Of a stretch of 64,000 bases of DNA, positions 59,893 to 64,000 are shown one piece after another (position 1 is the stretch's first letter; every line of letters begins with the position of its first letter). Both the position numbers and the translations under genes were made by a program. This DNA is from Planococcus citri. Taxonomy: Eukaryota; Arthropoda; Insecta; Hemiptera; Pseudococcidae. Where the stretch lies: positions 36,146,001 through 36,210,000 of the forward strand of contig NC_088679.1 in NCBI RefSeq assembly GCF_950023065.1, in the 5' to 3' direction. Under the pieces are notes generated by a model. It had not been told where the DNA came from. It was given only the letters and a program-made list of their open reading frames with translations, and searched no databases.

Positions 59893-60387
59893 GGTGTCTT
59901 GGGCTGGTCTGGCGATTTGTTAGGATATGTGTTGTACATTTTTATCTGTTTTTTCGTCCTAAGAATAAATGGTCATTTTCGAGGCAAAAGTCTCTTGTTG
60001 TTAGTCTTTTACCAGCCAAAAGGCCGACTTTACACTATGATTTTGAAATAGAACATCAAAAAGTGAAAAATAATATTGTGCCTGACACATTGAATCACAC
60101 TGTACCTAATCAACAAGATGAAAATTAAAGATGCTAAAAAAACAAATGTCTAAATTGACATTGGGAAGACGCAAAATGAAGATAAGTTCTGCAAAGACAT
60201 GGTACTAGCAGGAGGAAAATACTTATTGTAATGACAAAAATCTTCCATATTTGTATTCTTAAGTTGAAGAAGTAGGAGGAGATGTTGGGGAAATTCCAAC
60301 TCTGTGGATGCTGTCACCATGTGTAAGTATGCTTACTTATGTGATGATTATATTATGTTTAATGTGGTTCTTCTTGGGAATTTTCAG
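59893..60387 (+). other. Noncoding interval with an exon-like patch
   Basis: Around 60018-60135 a frame follows a TTTTACCAG acceptor-like site and reads KRPTLHYDFEIEHQKVKNN and further polar residues to a stop. It could be part of a broken gene that includes the coiled-coil exon at 60388. No splice donor ends it, so it is not called as an exon. Confidence 0.3.
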
Positions 60388-60599
60388 AAATTAAAACTGA
60401 TAATAAAAGACTTGAAAGACTGTAATTCACTTTTAGAGACACATGTATGCAATCTTCAAAAGGAAGTAATTGACTTAACAAAGAAAAATTCAACTTTGGA
60501 GATGGATGTATGCAAGCTCAAAAATAAAGTAATGGACTTGCGAGTCAAAAATATGAACTTGATTTGGGACAAAAAAGATATTAAAGCACACTGCATATG
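60388..60599 (+). CDS. Candidate internal exon encoding a coiled coil
   Basis: A pyrimidine-rich stretch and TTTTCAG end at 60387, and GTAAGTCG starts at 60600, both close to insect splice consensus. The 212-bp interval between is open in frame 1 (70 codons plus 2 bases). It encodes KLKLIIKDLKDCNSLLETHV, then repeated L/V/I heptads with Asn and Lys, a classical coiled coil or leucine zipper, ending KAHCIW. Such a segment follows the THAP domain in THAP-type and P-element-type transposases, but no zinc-finger or catalytic part is visible, so that identity is speculative. The 337-bp foldback element lies 130 bp downstream, inside the presumed intron. Confidence 0.35.
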
Positions 60600-60730
60600 G
60601 TAAGTCGTTTTCATTGATGACTGTATATTTATTTGATTTATATATTTTATACATTCCTTGTTATAATGTTTTGTGTAGAGTGAAATATTGTTTTTATATT
60701 TTTAATTAGTAATCAGATAATTGTGGTGAC

Positions 60731-61067
60731 TATACGAGTAGACACTGGACCTGCCTATAAGACAACCAACTGGCAGCCATCTTGGCAAAATATCCTGTGT
60801 AACGCCAATTTATCCCGCTGGGTGCTCTTTGCAGGCAACAGGGAAAAGGGAGGGTTGTGTAGTCGGCGAGGAACTCTTGGCTGCGCGCGCAGTCAGGAGT
60901 TCCTCGCGGACTACACAACCCTCCCTTTTCCCTGTTGCCTGCAAAATCAAGTACAGCGCTACAAAGAGCACCCAGCGGGATAAATTTGCGTTACACAAGT
61001 TTTTGTTACCGTTTCCATTCCCCTCGGCCTGCAGTTGGTTGTCTTATACGCAGGTCCAGTGTCTATA
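60731..61067. mobile_element. 337-bp foldback MITE with 8-bp target duplication
   Basis: Nearly the whole element is one hairpin. The left half carries GACACTGGACCTGC, TATAAGACAACCAACTG, TTTATCCCGCTGGGTGCTCT, CAGGCAACAGGGAAAAGGG and AGGGTTGTGTAGTC; all return inverted in the right half around the centre TGCGCGCGCA (near 60900). The arms differ by small indels. GTGGTGAC lies exactly outside both ends (60723-60730 and 61068-61075), a perfect 8-bp duplication, as made by hAT and P superfamily elements. Overlapping frames on both strands are artefacts of the palindrome. Confidence 0.9.
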
Positions 61068-61075
61068 GTGGTGAC

Positions 61076-64000
61076 AAAAAAATTGCCACATTTGGCGACT
61101 CAGGGCACTCAGCCTACATGAGGCGATCACACCACTTCCACCAGTGGTTTTGGCAAAAAAAATCATCAACAACTATCGTATGTCGTCAATGAGCATAATA
61201 ATCAGTCGTGATTGTACAGTAGTTAACATAACATCATCAAAAACAAAAAGACAACTGAGATTGCTAAAAAATAAACTTAGAACTAATGCAGGGTTCCTAT
61301 ATTAAATGTTCAAATGTTAGTTGTTCTTAAATATTTTAAGACATTGTTTTTTAATATACTGGTTATCTGATAATTAATTGGTTCTTTTTATATATTTATT
61401 GTTATATTATTGTTTCTACGCAGCTCGACTTTGTTCAACTAATTTAATTATGACTGGATAGAATGTAAATTTTTAGAGATACGTTTAAATTATGAAACCT
61501 GTAATATGTATCTCATGTGTTGATTGAAAATGTCATATTATAACGTACATGAATTATTAGAGAAGGTAGCTGCAAATTATTTCTTCTCGATTACTTTGTC
61601 ATTGTTATTTTAATGGCAACTGGGAACCCCCTGCATAGCTCTAAGGCAAGGTCAACAGACAAACCGACTACTTAGGGTGTATGGTAGCCTAAGATTTGAA
61701 GTTCACGGATCAGAGTATGAGATTCACCAATACCTTAGAAACAGCTAGAGCACAGAAGAATGATATTGATACCATTTCGACAACATCCTTTCCACACGTC
61801 ACAATTCAAACAAAACTTTACGCATTTCCGCATCCTTAACATGAATTCCACATCACGTAAACTTAACAATACCATTTCCTTTCAATAAACCAAAACGAAG
61901 CGTTCAACTCATTAAACCCAACAACCGATCGGTACTACCTACAAGGAGAAGGAACGGTAAAAAGTGAAAAAAAACTCGACGTGTGAAATCTCTACATTCT
62001 CTTCAATCACGTAAAACTCCGCCAGTTTTAAAATGAGCTTCTCAAGAAGAGGGCGAAGTAAAAAAACACACACAAAAAACATTATTTTTCCATTACACCC
62101 TCATTCATGGTATCGCTAACCATCACGTAATCAAAGTTTCATTCGCAGATTACATCACCCCACGTTTCGAGTGAGAATTTTTAACAAACACGAACTCCTG
62201 CTCGGTATGATTCCGTAAAAATTAAACCAATAAATGAACATCTGCGAAAAACGTAATGTAAACGCGCCCAGACGTATCAAAACACATACTAACTCGAGCA
62301 TATCGTCGAACGAGAGAATACGTCGAGTCTCTCTTATTCGCCATCATCTAACGAGCAACAAAAAATTACATTTGTTCGATGGCACCTCTCTCGTTCGTGT
62401 ATTTTTCTCGCAGTTTCCTCCTAGAGACGTGATTTTTCGCACCACCACTCTCGTCATCGTTCATTTATCTTCATAAGTATCCAACCAAATCATGCTACGA
62501 TTGGTTTTTCTTTTTTACGTTCGTTTCTTTGTAAATTAAGATAATTTAATGCCTTTAAAGCCTGCCTGCGATCCTACGAGTATACCGATCGCAGAAAGAG
62601 AAAATTCCACTGGCTTGTACACGATTCCGATTCGTTGTAGTATATTATACGATAAAGTACACGCAGCTTTAAAGTACACAATATAAAAAAATTTCCCCTG
62701 TCACCTCGCGATACCGCTATATGCCTTCAACAACGGCTAAAAACTTCGACGAGAGACAAAAAGCTAAAGGATTAAAGGAATAAGCTTCGTTAAAAAGGCG
62801 TCTCTTCTTTTTTTCCTCTCTCTCTCACTCGTCTACCGCTCTGATGGCATTCTCATTTCATTACAAAACGAGAAAGACGGTAAAACGAAAACGACATGCT
62901 ATCGCAACATTTGATGCGAAATGCGATTATTTCCCTCTGCTTTGTTGGGCTTTTGCAAAACCCAGTACTCTGTAGTCTGTACTCCTCTCTATAAGTCGGC
63001 CAAATGCAACTGAACGCTAATTTTCCCAATGAGAGAATGGTATAAACATATTTTACGTACGTACGGACACAGATTATCCTGAAACTTGGCAAAAATTTAA
63101 GCCTAGTACGACTTTTTTTTCCTTTTCTGCGATCAATCGGACTTAGTTCGAGAAATTTCAGAAATGTTTATTCGAATTGCCTTACTTTATACCTACTACA
63201 TATTTTAGGTAGGTAGGTACTAGGTACTACATGAAATTTTTCAGAAACCTAAGCGAAGCCTCGTGCAGCTACAACAAACAATGAAATGGTAAAATGAAAT
63301 TACTTCTTGCACAACGAAACAATATGCAGAGAAGGGAGAAAACTAAAACCACACATATCGAGTACAATAGCTGATAAAAGGCTGCGTGCTGCCTTCGTTC
63401 GAGTGATACCCGTAATTACACAGACTAAAGACGATAACGTCTGAGAACCCATCACTGACCACAACAACACCACGTCAAACACACCCTTTCGAATTTTAAT
63501 CAACTTTCATAAAATCAAAATGGAAAACGAAAAAAAAAAAACATGGCAAAAACTTCCATCGCAAATCAATATTATTACATTGAGGCTTCGGCGGCGATGA
63601 CGTTTGCCAAAAGTGGAAGTTTTAAAAACCTTTTCTTTTTCATCTATACCAACACAAAGTTAAATTGTTTTGTTTCCGCAGCGGACTTTAATGCAATTTC
63701 ACTTTAACTTCCTACTAAGTAAATAGTTTTCTACACCACAAAGGAAGCGCACAATTGAAGGCTTTTATCAATTTGTTCCTTTCTGCGTCCTTTATTCCCA
63801 AGAACCTAATAACAAAAGGTTATTATTTCTGTATCTGAAAGAAGCAGTATTCGCTGTAATTACGCGATAACTTCGCAATCGGCGCGTAGTTATTCGTTTA
63901 TAAACGTAGAAACGATGTTTTCTACATTTTGTATTTGGCCGAATTAAATTCTAAGTGGAGAAAAAAATCGTCCCAAGTTCGCGTGCGTTTAGCGAATTTG
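61076..64000. other. Non-genic stretch to the window end
   Basis: AT-rich DNA with chance frames. CT-rich runs near 62814-62829 and a TAGGTAGGTAGGTAC string near 63208 occur. No gene, RNA or element end could be supported. Confidence 0.45.

Noticed and set aside
60723..61192. Four overlapping frames with similar cysteine-containing translations
   Set aside because: They are the two strands and two arms of one palindromic element.
1..64000. CRISPR array, operons, prokaryotic ribosome-binding sites
   Set aside because: Composition, splice-like signals and eukaryotic retroelements show nuclear eukaryotic DNA; no regular repeat-spacer array is present.

Overview
The window is eukaryotic nuclear DNA, AT-rich, with no bacterial-style gene packing, no long uninterrupted reading frame and no recognisable tRNA or rRNA gene. 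Splice-like signals, LTR and non-LTR retroelement remains, MITEs, CpG-type decay of LTRs and abundant GTAGGTAC/TACCTACC and TACTCGTA strings suggest an insect, perhaps a sternorrhynchan hemipteran such as a mealybug. That placement is an impression from composition, not proven. No complete host gene was found. Most of the window reads as intergenic or intronic DNA loaded with decayed mobile elements; one possible host or transposase exon lies at 60388-60599.

The strongest theme is a set of five broken Env-like (fusion glycoprotein, Baculo_F-type by inference) genes, at 5440-6882, 26182-26513, 32411-33244, 41657-42183 and 57206-58708, all on the + strand. Three end in a stem-loop followed by a polypurine tract (7049-7085, 33312-33346, 59577-59611). 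A fourth has a purine tract and a 203-bp LTR with inverted ends (42282-42500). One sits between two 280-bp LTRs (55810-56089 and 59613-59892), giving a 4.1-kb element that carries env but no visible gag, protease, reverse transcriptase or integrase. The only Ty3/gypsy-like reverse transcriptase is a separate broken fragment at 42577-43498.

Non-LTR elements are an R1/Jockey-like reverse transcriptase fragment (12115-12403), an ORF1 joined directly to a 3' UTR with no ORF2 (20458-21592, a half-LINE), a second 3' UTR of that family (43560-43885), and a minus-strand LINE 3' end nested inside a tandem repeat (50421-51299).

DNA-transposon-like elements with visible ends are a 910-bp and a 1555-bp member of one TA-flanked inverted-repeat family (15424-16333, 36156-37710; the larger is a hairpin with arms of about 500 bp), a 965-bp element with 9-bp target duplications (39707-40671), a 337-bp foldback element with a perfect 8-bp duplication (60731-61067), and smaller palindromic elements at 2557-2693 and 26719-26919. 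Several tandem duplications and minisatellites fill in between (8061-8665, 12404-12877, 27726-27842, 28195-28451, 49381-50123, 50168-51400). Other stretches hold nothing I can name.
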